Origin: a virus
Virus record (IMG/VR): IMGVR_UViG_3300044535_000639
Coordinates: 1-35,759 of that record
Direction: 5' to 3' (one strand)
DNA: 35,759 bases
A program made the translations under genes and the position numbers. This document shows positions 1 through 6,721 of the stretch, piece after piece (within the stretch, counting starts at the first letter, position 1; each line of letters opens with the position of its first letter). The notes under the pieces were generated by a model. The model was given only the letters and a program-made list of their open reading frames with translations. It was not told the origin of the DNA and made no database searches.

Positions 1-127
1 CAAGGGTGCTACTGAGTACATGGCTGCTATGGCACTACAGGATATTGCTGAAGGTGTTAAGGCTGGCAAGGTGAATACCGTTGTTGTTCCTTATGACTTC
101 AAGGGCATTGTAAACGTAGGCCGCTAA
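1..127 (+). CDS. C-terminal end of an unidentified protein (truncated by the window)
   Basis: An open frame enters from the left edge, with the first whole codon at base 2, and ends at TAA 125-127. The 41 visible residues include a stretch MAAMALQDIAEGVKAGK and end in GIVNVGR. No motif identifies the family. It is followed directly by a promoter (TGTACA at 135), so it is the last gene of its transcription unit or reads through into the next. Codon use resembles the following genes. The reading frame is convincing because it is continuous to the edge and stops just before a regulatory site. Function is unknown. Confidence 0.7.
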   Translation, partial: KGATEYMAAMALQDIAEGVKAGKVNTVVVPYDFKGIVNVGR

Positions 128-134
128 ATAACTG

Positions 135-163
135 TGTACAATTAATTTGTGGTGATGTATAAC
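135..163 (+). promoter_or_regulatory. Early-type promoter, TGTACA / 17 / TATAAC
   Basis: TGTACA at 135-140 within ACTGTGTACA is followed after 17 bases by TATAAC at 158-163. The same extended upstream block (AAATARYTGTGTACA) recurs before other transcription units in the window. The predicted start is near 170, giving a short leader with a GGAGG ribosome site before the gene at 186. It would be read by a host sigma70-type polymerase, by spacing; this is inferred. Confidence 0.7.
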
Positions 164-185
164 AAAATCTGGAGGAAATTATATT

Positions 186-590
186 ATGACAATGCATCTT
201 CTAGGTCCTGCTTACACCACCACAAACCACAACAAGCGTAAGTCTAAGGTCAGCAATTCCCAGTATCACAAGTACTGTATGGACTGGCGTGACGACTGCA
301 AGCGCAATAAGCGTCTAGGCATCAAGTCAAAGACGCTCGACGAGTATCTGGCATACCGTCAAGGCAAATACAATCCAAAACTTCGTGGCACCAAGATGCC
401 AGAGTATAACGTATCAAATCACCGTGAGAAATATCCATCGCTGACTGATACCAGTGTGACATTTGCCAAGAAGCCTAACGTCTATACAGGCGATCGCCTA
501 CTCGGTATTGCTACAATGCACAAATCTAATAGTGTTCCGGTCTTCAGCCAGGAAGATGCTATCGAGATAGCGACAATGCGCCGTGGCTAG
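186..590 (+). CDS. Hypothetical basic protein, 134 aa
   Basis: First gene behind the TGTACA promoter, with a strong ribosome site (GGAGG around 172-176) eight or so bases before ATG 186; a second ATG at 192 is possible. The protein is basic and polar. It has a Lys/Arg-rich N-terminal third (NKRKSKV, RDDCKRNKRLG) and a tyrosine/proline-rich middle, with no membrane segment or catalytic motif that I recognise. Its position as the promoter-proximal gene of a run of small genes suggests an early phage protein. Function unknown. The frame is safe given the promoter, the ribosome site and the overlap with the next gene. Confidence 0.8.
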   Translation: MTMHLLGPAYTTTNHNKRKSKVSNSQYHKYCMDWRDDCKRNKRLGIKSKTLDEYLAYRQGKYNPKLRGTKMPEYNVSNHREKYPSLTDTSVTFAKKPNVYTGDRLLGIATMHKSNSVPVFSQEDAIEIATMRRG

Positions 591-741
591 CATCCTGACG
601 ATTTTGGTACTTCTATTCGTAGTGCCGTTCATATTATGGCTGGCGGTCTACATATTCTTTGTGGTTGCTGTCATTAAATTCATCGTGAAGTACATTTGGT
701 ATGTACTATTATTCCTATTCATGCTATATTTGATATTCTAG
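583..741 (+). CDS. Small membrane protein, 52 aa, GTG start
   Basis: Starting at GTG 583, overlapping the previous stop by eight bases, an uninterrupted frame runs to TAG 739-741. The peptide is almost entirely hydrophobic: one segment covers roughly residues 3-31, a short basic break follows (IKFIVKY), and a second hydrophobic segment covers residues 38-52. This implies two inner-membrane helices with a short cationic turn. No ATG is available before residue 49, and the ribosome site is weak, so translation probably depends on coupling to the upstream gene. Function unknown. Small membrane peptides in early regions are often superinfection or host-takeover factors, but nothing here proves it. 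Confidence 0.5.
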   Translation: MASILTILVLLFVVPFILWLAVYIFFVVAVIKFIVKYIWYVLLFLFMLYLIF

Positions 742-755
742 TAAAGGAGATTATA

Positions 756-968
756 ATGGCAAATCCGATTAAAAACCCGACACTATCAGACGGCACTGGT
801 GTCAACTTACGTTCACTTATCGACTATACCAAACAGGCTATAGTTGCTCTGGAAGACTCTGGTGAAGAAAATGCAGCTCATTACTTTGATTGCTTTCTTG
901 ACTATCTTACGCTGGATGTTGCCAACGGCAAACCGTTCGGCTTCACATATAAATCGTTAGGACTATAA
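756..968 (+). CDS. Hypothetical protein, 70 aa
   Basis: Start at ATG 756 is chosen over an upstream in-frame ATG (696) because AAAGGAG at 743-749 sits at ideal distance and the upstream codons overlap the membrane gene. The protein begins MANPIKNPTLSDGTG and continues with an alpha-helical middle (DYTKQAIVALEDSGEENAAH). It ends two bases before the next start region, consistent with one operon. No known motif. It resembles in size and style the small conserved genes of T4-like phages. Function unknown. Confidence 0.7.
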   Translation: MANPIKNPTLSDGTGVNLRSLIDYTKQAIVALEDSGEENAAHYFDCFLDYLTLDVANGKPFGFTYKSLGL

Positions 969-970
969 AC

Positions 971-1258
971 ATGCTTATTGAAACTCCATATAAAGTTACC
1001 GACATCATCACAGTTAAGATCCTTGGCGGCGATGAGGTCGTTGGCCGACTGGCAGCCATTGAGAATGGTACCGTAACCCTTAACAAGCCGCATGCAGTTA
1101 TGATGGGTCAGCAAGGTTTTGGTCTTGCACCTTACGTCTTGACTGCTGGTCCTGAATTCAAGATTAACATTAAGGATGAACATATTGTCTGTATCGTCAA
1201 AACATACGACGCTGTAGCCAAAGAATACACCAAACAAACAAGTGGACTTATGGTATGA
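971..1258 (+). CDS. Small beta-rich protein with an Sm-like look, 95 aa
   Basis: The ATG at 971 is two bases after the previous stop. Residues 14-35 read as an Sm/LSm-like beta pattern: a hydrophobic strand, GGDEVVGRL, a turn, then another strand. Lsm and Hfq folds share such a G-x-x-x-x-G-x-L core. The C-terminal half alternates hydrophobic residues as in further strands. RNA binding is therefore conceivable, but the resemblance is only by eye and the length is near the lower end of useful signal. It overlaps the next gene by four bases (ATGA). Function not assigned. Confidence 0.7.
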   Translation: MLIETPYKVTDIITVKILGGDEVVGRLAAIENGTVTLNKPHAVMMGQQGFGLAPYVLTAGPEFKINIKDEHIVCIVKTYDAVAKEYTKQTSGLMV

Positions 1259-1662
1259 TTGTTCAAAATGCAGTAACATGTCTTGCTTGTGGTGACTTTA
1301 TTGTCTCCAAGCATCGCCATGACTTTGTAGAATGTACGTGCGGTGCAATTGCAGTTGATGGCGGTCAAGAATACCTACGGCGCGTCGGCGACTTTACTAA
1401 TGCAGTAGACCATTCATGGGAAATCTCAGATGGATTGTATCGTCAATGTGCAGATGCAGTCGAAGAAGCTATCGACACCAATCGTAATAAGTTTGGCATT
1501 GCTAATGCTGTAATGCGTAGGCTTCGATCGTCTGCTAGTATCATTGGTAAAGGTGAGCAGCGTATCATAGGCGTAAATAATGACCTTGATGAGATTATGG
1601 TCGAAGAAGCCGATGGCACATATAGCCGTTATAAGAAAGTCATTGATGATGAAAAAATCTAA
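1255..1662 (+). CDS. Zinc-knuckle protein, 135 aa
   Basis: The N-terminus has Cys9 and Cys12 (CLACG), His20/His22, then Cys27 and Cys29 (ECTCG): a compact four-Cys zinc site of the kind found in small phage proteins. A helical region of about 60 residues follows, then an acidic C-terminus with VEEADGTYSRYKK. No enzyme motif is visible. It is coupled to both neighbours by overlaps (ATGA at 1255; its last 14 bases overlap the SWIM protein), so it belongs to the same operon. Role unknown; nucleic-acid or protein binding through the zinc site is the simplest guess. Confidence 0.7.
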   Translation: MIVQNAVTCLACGDFIVSKHRHDFVECTCGAIAVDGGQEYLRRVGDFTNAVDHSWEISDGLYRQCADAVEEAIDTNRNKFGIANAVMRRLRSSASIIGKGEQRIIGVNNDLDEIMVEEADGTYSRYKKVIDDEKI

Positions 1663-1870
1663 ATGGTATCGCAAGCCACTTAAGCTTGCTGGTATTACAT
1701 TTGATGGCAAGCATCACCTCATAGGATTCCAGTGGCCATACACAAACTGTATGGGTACTACCTATCTCACTACAATGATGGCCGATGGCTGGATCTGTGA
1801 GTGTATGGGTTTTACATCACACGGCCATTGTAAGCATATTAAACAAGTACATGAAAGGATAATTGCATGA
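1649..1870 (+). CDS. SWIM-type zinc finger protein, 73 aa
   Basis: From the ATG at 1649 (1646 is equally possible) the protein is basic at its start (MKKSKWYRKP). It then shows C50-x-C52, eight residues, C61-x-H63, the CxC...CxH signature of SWIM zinc fingers, with the usual tryptophan just before the first cysteine (GWICEC) and a conserved glycine. SWIM domains bind DNA or proteins and occur in transposases, MEKK1 and archaeal or bacterial Swi2/Snf2 proteins. Here the domain stands alone. The two genes either side overlap it. A regulatory DNA-binding role is inferred only. Confidence 0.65.
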   Translation: MKKSKWYRKPLKLAGITFDGKHHLIGFQWPYTNCMGTTYLTTMMADGWICECMGFTSHGHCKHIKQVHERIIA

Positions 1871-2112
1871 GTAAGATTACTGTAGAATTGGATGCTGAAG
1901 CTATCGATCAGGTTATTGTTGACCAACTGTTTGAAAGCCGCTCATCCTTGTTAAAAGACTATGAAAGCGGTACTGCAAAGGTATTTTCGTTAGATCCTAA
2001 AGAAGATCGTAAACAGATCCGTAAGATGATTAAATCATTTGAGCGTGTTATTAGCTGGTACAGTGTTCCTGGTAGTGTCGAGTTTGACAAACTGGAAACC
2101 TATGATGCCTAA
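1867..2112 (+). CDS. Hypothetical protein of a T4-like phage type, 81 aa
   Basis: It begins with ATGA overlap to the SWIM gene. The sequence is MSKITVELDAEAIDQVIVDQL, then KDPKEDRKQIRKM-like charged helices ending SWYSVP. Such small proteins with a beta start (xITVELD) and a helical tail that includes a lysine-rich stretch and ISWY are common in T4-like phages and remain uncharacterised; this is from memory of the group. No catalytic motif. Translation is coupled to both neighbours. Confidence 0.7.
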   Translation: MSKITVELDAEAIDQVIVDQLFESRSSLLKDYESGTAKVFSLDPKEDRKQIRKMIKSFERVISWYSVPGSVEFDKLETYDA

Positions 2113-2371
2113 GTATCTTGTAGAGACAATCGACATGTTTCGCATGCGATACGTTGTAGAATGTGAGAACGCAGAGCATGCCAAAGACGTTGTAACGATG
2201 AAAGAGGCAGTAGAGCTTAGTCAGTTATATCTTGACGAGACTATCACTTCTACTCGTGTTATCGATGATGCAGAGTATCTTCGATTGTTCGATGAAGATA
2301 ATGAATATCTCAAAAGCTGGACTGATGAGCAAAAATTTAATATAATTCATAAGGTAGATTATAACAAGTGA
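2105..2371 (+). CDS. Hypothetical protein, 88 aa (MPKYLVETI type)
   Basis: The start at ATG 2105 overlaps the previous stop by eight bases; ATG 2102 directly before it is an alternative. The N-terminus MPKYLVETIDMFRMRYVVE is typical of a small T4-like phage family in which one beta strand leads to RYVVE and an acidic middle. The rest is acidic and helical. No known function. It hands over to the next gene through a GTGA junction (GTG 2368, TGA 2369-2371). Confidence 0.7.
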   Translation: MPKYLVETIDMFRMRYVVECENAEHAKDVVTMKEAVELSQLYLDETITSTRVIDDAEYLRLFDEDNEYLKSWTDEQKFNIIHKVDYNK

Positions 2372-2898
2372 ACATCTTCTATCTTCACGAAGATCCACGG
2401 CAGTGTGCAGAGTGGATGGTAGACAAGCATGTCGTCAAGATGATTCTTGAGACTGCCCAACTACTATCCACTGCACACCGTCTACTCGACGGCATCGAGA
2501 GCATCGATACATCATCTGGTCGTAAGAAAAAAGTGTACAAACTATCCGACGATCGTGATGCTGTTCTGTATAGTGCCACACATGCTAACCATCCTAGTGC
2601 CGTATGGGCACGCCAATCGGTAGAGAACTATAACTGGCTAGTAGACCATCTCTTTGCTCTGAGTGAAGAGTATACGTACCGTTACGGTAAGACACACCTG
2701 ACGATAACCAAGCTCGGTGTTCCGATTGCATCTCCTCCATTAAACCTGAAGGAATGGGATATGACTCCTATGCCTTCGTGCATGGATGAGCAATACAAGA
2801 TCGGCGAAGATCCTATCGCCAACTACCGTAACTACTATAAGTATGGCAAGGCTTCCATGCACTCATGGAAGAAACGTGAAGCTCCAGAATGGATTTAG
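2368..2898 (+). CDS. Conserved phage protein, HVVKM type (possibly Pyr_excise-like), 176 aa
   Basis: It uses a GTG start inside a GTGA junction. The N-terminal block FYLHEDPRQCAEWMVDKHVV, followed by KMILETAQLLSTAH, is widely conserved in large phages. I recall relatives labelled pyrimidine-dimer DNA glycosylase (Pyr_excise, PF03013), but that label is uncertain: T4 DenV itself does not look like this. Conserved features visible here are Asp-Lys-His near residue 19-21, HPSAVWARQS in the middle, and a C-terminal YRNYYKYGKA plus WKKREAPEW. The length and conserved His/Lys/Glu pattern fit a small enzyme. Substrate not assigned. It closes the first run of small genes. Confidence 0.75.
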   Translation: MNIFYLHEDPRQCAEWMVDKHVVKMILETAQLLSTAHRLLDGIESIDTSSGRKKKVYKLSDDRDAVLYSATHANHPSAVWARQSVENYNWLVDHLFALSEEYTYRYGKTHLTITKLGVPIASPPLNLKEWDMTPMPSCMDEQYKIGEDPIANYRNYYKYGKASMHSWKKREAPEWI

Positions 2899-2906
2899 CA
2901 TAAATA
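2899..2906 (+). promoter_or_regulatory. Candidate late promoter CATAAATA
   Basis: CATAAATA lies immediately after the stop of the previous gene and about 30 bases before the start at 2939, the usual place for a T4-type late promoter (TATAAATA), which has no -35 box and is read by a phage late sigma factor with a sliding clamp. One mismatch from consensus at the first base. Moderate confidence because the motif is short and AT-rich. Confidence 0.5.
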
Positions 2907-2938
2907 AACCATGATAAATTCCAACCATGGAGATACTA

Positions 2939-3403
2939 ATGACTGACAATTATGTAAAATTCATTTCTGAGCAAGTGCACAAAGAAAAAGTGCGCGGGTT
3001 CAAAGATATGGCAATCAACGAAGGTCTAGAACTTACATCTGAAGATTATATTAATATGCTTCATATGTATATTGAAGATCTTGAGTCACACTTTGAAGCA
3101 GAAGATCTCCAACAAATCCAAGAACTTTCACAAGACACAATGAAGTCTTATGTAAATAAATCCAAAGCCAATCTTAATAAAAATTGGAAAAAAGCTGGAT
3201 ACCATTATAACAAGGCAGACGATGCAGAAGATTCATCAAAAGAAGCTAAGCAATATGCCAGCGGCGACAAAGCTATGAAAAATGTAGCTAAAAGAGAAGT
3301 CGGTCAACACATGGCAGCCAAAAAACTTGGTACTAATTTTAAGCGTAAGACAACTTCTACATATGACAACGATCATCTTGAGCGTCGTGGATATCGCGAT
3401 TAA
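2939..3403 (+). CDS. Candidate capsid-targeted internal protein, 154 aa
   Basis: Start at ATG 2939 is preferred to ATG 2927 because GGAG at 2929-2932 lies six bases ahead. The N-terminus MTDNYVKFISEQ matches the T4 capsid-targeting pattern [YF]xxF[IL]xE, where the prohead protease gp21 cuts after [IL]xE. Residues 60-115 contain ELSQDTMKSYVNKSK and a later Lys/Ala helix. These resemble the repeated ELSKxTMGxYIxKA units of the 580-residue protein encoded at 11233. The C-terminus is basic and low-complexity. A late-promoter box precedes it and a strong terminator follows, so it is transcribed alone. An injected or scaffold-associated DNA-binding protein is inferred. Confidence 0.8.
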   Translation: MTDNYVKFISEQVHKEKVRGFKDMAINEGLELTSEDYINMLHMYIEDLESHFEAEDLQQIQELSQDTMKSYVNKSKANLNKNWKKAGYHYNKADDAEDSSKEAKQYASGDKAMKNVAKREVGQHMAAKKLGTNFKRKTTSTYDNDHLERRGYRD

Positions 3404-3426
3404 AAACAAAATATATAATTAACACG

Positions 3427-3464
3427 AACCGGCCCGGTAGCAATACTTGGGCCGGTTTTCTTTT
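3427..3464 (+). terminator. Strong intrinsic terminator
   Basis: A perfect nine-base stem, AACCGGCCC (3427-3435) with GGGCCGGTT (3449-3457), encloses a 13-base loop and runs straight into a T-rich tract (TTTTCTTTT). It is one of only two clear terminators I see in the window. It separates the gene at 2939 from the nuclease-like gene at 3496. Confidence 0.9.
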
Positions 3465-3468
3465 GTGT

Positions 3469-3476
3469 GATAAATA
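3469..3476 (+). promoter_or_regulatory. Candidate late promoter GATAAATA
   Basis: GATAAATA directly follows the terminator and lies about 20 bases before the ATG at 3496, with AAAGGAGA between. This is the layout of a T4-type late promoter. Together with the terminator it gives the next gene its own transcription unit. Confidence 0.6.
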
Positions 3477-3495
3477 ATCAAAAGGAGATATAATT

Positions 3496-4299
3496 ATGGC
3501 CAGTGATAAAGCGTTTCAAGACGAAATAAATGCTTTTAATAAGTTGAAAAACATGTTGGGGAGCGCTATTGTTTTTCAAGCACCGGCTGGCGCAGATGCA
3601 GGATTTCCTGATTTTGGTTTTACATTAATATTGCCTAATAAAAAAATCAATTTACATATAGAATATAAAAATGCGCACACCGCCCAAATGGGATCTATGC
3701 GTGATTGGGTATTTGATGGTAACAAATATTATACTAATGATAAGAACAGCGAACAGAAACAAGAACTTTTAACTATAATGAATAATACCCCAGATGCTAT
3801 TAAAAACGGAAAAAGATTGCTTTCTGATTTACAAAAATATTTTTCCAGTCAGGTAAAATCCATATATTCGGGCGCAATGACAGTTATAAAAGATAATGTG
3901 GCCAGAAAAGCAGCAGCTAAAAACTTTGCTAATAGTACAAAGAACTATCAGATAGCTAACATTGCTAATAGTACTTTGGGAGATAAAATCCTTACTCATT
4001 ATAAATCTAAATTTAAAAAATCTAGCACCAAGTTTAGTGCTAATGGTCATGTGTTGATTATGATGATTAAAGATGAAATGTGGTATGTCGATAAATCAAG
4101 CAATGTGACTGACGCTGATATAAAAATGATAGCGTCGTTTTTAGGGATAAAAAGTTTAAATAAACTTAGCGGCTTGGTAGCTGCTTTAGAAGTCCGAATC
4201 CAACCGCGCGGTCTAAACAGTGATAAACCGGCCTCTATCGATGTTATGGCAAGCTACCGGTTAAAGGGAAAACCTACTGGTGGGCAAAAAGTAATTTAA
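3496..4299 (+). CDS. Candidate PD-(D/E)XK nuclease, 267 aa
   Basis: Good ribosome site (AAAGGAGATA) before ATG 3496. Residues 38-39 are Pro-Asp in GFPDFGF, followed 16 residues later by E56-Y-K58 in a predicted beta strand (LHIEYKN). This spacing and the predicted strand order fit the PD-(D/E)XK core, with Glu10 in the preceding helix as a possible extra metal ligand. The downstream 200 residues are Lys/Asn/Ser-rich without another motif I know. The gene is visibly richer in A and T (AAA, AAT, TTA codons) than its neighbours and is isolated by a terminator, its own late-type promoter and a fresh promoter downstream. These hint at acquired cargo. The nuclease assignment is inference from the motif. 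Confidence 0.7.
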   Translation: MASDKAFQDEINAFNKLKNMLGSAIVFQAPAGADAGFPDFGFTLILPNKKINLHIEYKNAHTAQMGSMRDWVFDGNKYYTNDKNSEQKQELLTIMNNTPDAIKNGKRLLSDLQKYFSSQVKSIYSGAMTVIKDNVARKAAAKNFANSTKNYQIANIANSTLGDKILTHYKSKFKKSSTKFSANGHVLIMMIKDEMWYVDKSSNVTDADIKMIASFLGIKSLNKLSGLVAALEVRIQPRGLNSDKPASIDVMASYRLKGKPTGGQKVI

Positions 4300-4307
4300 A
4301 ATAACTG

Positions 4308-4336
4308 TGTACAAATTATCAAAAGTATTGTAGAGT
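4308..4336 (+). promoter_or_regulatory. Early-type promoter, TGTACA / 17 / TAGAGT
   Basis: TGTACA at 4308-4313, inside AAAATAACTGTGTACAAATTA, is followed after exactly 17 bases by TAGAGT at 4331-4336. It belongs to the recurring promoter family of this window. The expected transcription start (about 4343) falls on the ATG at 4342, so the message may be leaderless. Confidence 0.65.
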
Positions 4337-4341
4337 AAACT

Positions 4342-4947
4342 ATGATAAAGAAAAGATTCAGAGAGTTCATCGGTTCAGGCACACTTACGATATTCGATAT
4401 CGATGAGACACTGTTCCATACGTATGCCAAGGTTGCTGTCATGAAAGACGGTAAGGTTGTTCGAATGCTAGACAACCAAGAATTCAACACTTACAAACGT
4501 AAGAAGGGTGAAACCTACGACTACGGCGAGTTTGCGAATGCTGAGGTATTCCGCAAGTCATCCAAGCCGATCGGACGGATGGTTGCTAAAGCCAAAGCAA
4601 TCTTTGCTAATTCTAAGAAGAATCCTCACAGTCGTGTTATCATCTGTACTGCTCGTGCCGACTTTGACAACAAGGATATCTTCCTTCAGACGTTCAGAGA
4701 TCATGGTTTACCTATCGATAATATCCACGTTGAACGTGCTGGTAACTTGAAGATTGACTCCTCGGCTGAAGCCAAGAAGATCATCTTTCGGAAATATATA
4801 AATACCAAGAACTATGTAAAGCTTAGGTTGTTTGATGATGCTCCTAGCAATCTTCAAGCATTTCTTTCCTTAAAGAAGGAATATCCTGACATTACATTCG
4901 AGGCATATTTTGTAAATCCTGATGGATCGGTAAAAACAGTACGATGA
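4342..4947 (+). CDS. HAD-superfamily phosphatase, 201 aa
   Basis: All four HAD motifs are visible: motif I FDIDET (nucleophile Asp19, acid/base Asp21), motif II Thr103 in IICTARAD, motif III Lys145/146, and motif IV DD at 165-166 (LFDDAPSN). These form a Mg-dependent phosphoryl-transfer site through an aspartyl-phosphate. The substrate is unknown; the same fold serves as the 3'-phosphatase domain of T4 polynucleotide kinase. There is no ribosome site before ATG 4342, which lies at the predicted transcription start. The N-terminus KKRFREFIGSG loosely recalls the capsid-targeting peptides of neighbouring proteins but lacks the final Glu. It overlaps the ligase-like gene by ATGA. Confidence 0.85.
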   Translation: MIKKRFREFIGSGTLTIFDIDETLFHTYAKVAVMKDGKVVRMLDNQEFNTYKRKKGETYDYGEFANAEVFRKSSKPIGRMVAKAKAIFANSKKNPHSRVIICTARADFDNKDIFLQTFRDHGLPIDNIHVERAGNLKIDSSAEAKKIIFRKYINTKNYVKLRLFDDAPSNLQAFLSLKKEYPDITFEAYFVNPDGSVKTVR

Positions 4948-6113
4948 CCACATTTAAAGATTTCCTTTTCGAAGATGCAAGTGAAGAGAAGCTTAAGCAT
5001 CTTGAGCACGCCGAAGATCACGTACTTCACGGTGGCTCTGCTGGTTTCTCCCATGCGTATCATAACCTAAAAGATGTTCACGACAAACTTACAGGCAAAG
5101 AGAACGACACTAAGGTGACCATGAAGTATGATGGTTCACCTTCTGTAGTTTTTGGTCGCAACCCAGAGAACGGTAAGTTCTTTGTGGCAACTAAGTCTGC
5201 TTTTAATAAGAATCCTAAGATTAACTATACCCATGAAGATATTCAAAAGAATCACGGCCATGCGCCTGGTCTAGTTGAGAAGCTTAAGCATGCACTCGAT
5301 CACCTGCCTAAGGTAACTCCTAAGAAAGGTGTCTTCCAGGGTGATATCATGCATTCTAAAGGTGATGTACAAACACATGGTAACAAGATCAAGTTTACAC
5401 CTAATACCATAACATATGGTGCCGATAAGAACTCAGAGCATGGTATGGCTGCACTGAAGTCTCAGATCGGTGTTGCTGTACACACTGCCTATAAAGGTAA
5501 AGATCTTGAAAGCATGAAGGCAGAGTATGCGCCGGCTCTTAATAAGTTTGGTAAGCATCCTGACGTTCATGTTATCTCTACAGAGCATAAACTTGACGGT
5601 GCACACTACAAGCCTGAGCATCAACAACAGTTTGCTAAGCACATGAAAGCTGCAGCCGTTCTTCACAAGTCGATGCCTGAAGAAGGATACGATGCAGTTG
5701 TAAGTCACAATATTCCTTTGAAAACATATATCAACCACACCGTACGTCATGGCACGACTCCTACTCTTGCAGGATTCAAGAAGCATTTCGAAGCTTCGCA
5801 TCAGAAGAAAATCGATTCTGTAAAGACTGATAAGGCCAAGGCTTCGAAGACTGAAGCGGCAAATGCCGACATGGCACATGTCTCTACAAACAGAGCACAC
5901 TTCCAACGCGCTCTTGATATGCACAAGCACCTACAGAAGGCAAAGGACATCTTGACACATACGATGTCTAAGAGTTCTGAGTTCGAACATTCAATCAATG
6001 GTAAGAAGGCGAAACCAGAAGGTTTCGTTGCAGTTCGTTATAATCGTCCTACGAAGTTCGTAGACCGTAGTGAGTTTTCTGCCGCTAACTTTAATCGGGA
6101 CAAAGTACTATGA
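4944..6113 (+). CDS. Nucleotidyltransferase/ligase-like protein with KxDG motif, 389 aa
   Basis: Residues 61-64 are KYDG in a strand-turn context (VTMKYDGSPSVVFG), the motif I lysine of nucleotidyltransferases such as DNA/RNA ligases. A GVFQGDIM segment (129-136) recalls motif III/IIIa. Near the C-terminus PEGFV (358-362) and then Lys371 in KFVDRSEFS recall motifs IV and V. The interval between motif I and the EGFV is about 300 residues, longer than in T4 RNA ligase 2, so an insertion or a different arrangement must be assumed. The N-terminus MTTFKDFLFED fits the capsid-targeting pattern with a cut after LFE. I recall phage relatives carrying only a DUF label (DUF6267). Ligase activity is inferred. 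Confidence 0.75.
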   Translation: MTTFKDFLFEDASEEKLKHLEHAEDHVLHGGSAGFSHAYHNLKDVHDKLTGKENDTKVTMKYDGSPSVVFGRNPENGKFFVATKSAFNKNPKINYTHEDIQKNHGHAPGLVEKLKHALDHLPKVTPKKGVFQGDIMHSKGDVQTHGNKIKFTPNTITYGADKNSEHGMAALKSQIGVAVHTAYKGKDLESMKAEYAPALNKFGKHPDVHVISTEHKLDGAHYKPEHQQQFAKHMKAAAVLHKSMPEEGYDAVVSHNIPLKTYINHTVRHGTTPTLAGFKKHFEASHQKKIDSVKTDKAKASKTEAANADMAHVSTNRAHFQRALDMHKHLQKAKDILTHTMSKSSEFEHSINGKKAKPEGFVAVRYNRPTKFVDRSEFSAANFNRDKVL

Positions 6114-6721
6114 AGGCCATCCATATAACTCAAGGTAGGTTTAATCCTGTCCATGCTGGCCATGCTATGGTTGTAAAACACGTGATGGATTCTGCTAAGA
6201 AGGAAGGCGCAGATCATAAGATCCTGACTACTGGATCACACGATGCCAAGAAGAATCCATTGACTCCTGAGCAGAAGGTAAAGCATCTCTCCCGGGCGGT
6301 CAAGGGTGCACACGTGGAAGCTATGGGTAAAGATCATCCTACTCTTTTGCATCAGATGTCAAAGCTACATAAAGCTGGTTATACACATGTGACAATGCAT
6401 GTTGGCTCCGATCGTGTCAATGAATTCCATAAGCTTCTGCACCAATACAACGGTAAAGATCTCAAGCATGGTCACTATAACTTTAAGAGTATCAAGGTCA
6501 AGTCTGTAGGTGGTGAACGCAAAGAAGGCGGAGGCGGTATCGAGTCTGCGTCTGGCACCGCTATGCGTAAACATGCTGCAGCCGGTGACAAAGAATCTTT
6601 TCATAAGATGGCACCTGCCGGCATGAGCAAAGCACATAAGGACGAACTATACCACGATGTTCGTAAGGGCATGGGTACTAACGAATCGTTTATTATGAGA
6701 TTTAAGAACTGGATTAATTAA
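6110..6721 (+). CDS. Nucleotidylyltransferase (cytidylyltransferase-like, HxGH), 203 aa
   Basis: The start overlaps the previous stop (ATGA). GRFNPVHAGH (residues 9-18) is the N-terminal signature of the HxGH nucleotidylyltransferase superfamily (His15, His18), which transfers a nucleotide monophosphate, as NMN adenylyltransferase does. HVGSDR in the middle and a C-terminal ASGTAMRKH (the SxTxxR-like motif) complete the expected set. T4-like phages commonly carry such proteins. Whether it makes NAD, a CDP-activated product or a modified nucleotide is not visible. It is the third member of the phosphatase/ligase-like/nucleotidylyltransferase trio. Confidence 0.85.
   Translation: MKAIHITQGRFNPVHAGHAMVVKHVMDSAKKEGADHKILTTGSHDAKKNPLTPEQKVKHLSRAVKGAHVEAMGKDHPTLLHQMSKLHKAGYTHVTMHVGSDRVNEFHKLLHQYNGKDLKHGHYNFKSIKVKSVGGERKEGGGGIESASGTAMRKHAAAGDKESFHKMAPAGMSKAHKDELYHDVRKGMGTNESFIMRFKNWIN

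Noticed and set aside
2538-2543. TGTACA copies inside genes (2538, 18346, 21114, 27841, 30455)
   Set aside because: They lack the upstream TGTG block or a -10 at 16-17 bases, and sit mid-gene.
2368-2898. Calling this gene denV (T4 endonuclease V)
   Set aside because: The sequence does not look like T4 DenV; only a loose label for the HVVKM-type family is remembered, so no gene symbol was given.
5433-5930. Long open frames on the minus strand (for example 5433-5930, 10483-11130, 33455-34021)
   Set aside because: They lie entirely opposite well-supported genes, lack ribosome sites and show Cys/Leu/Ser-rich shadow composition.
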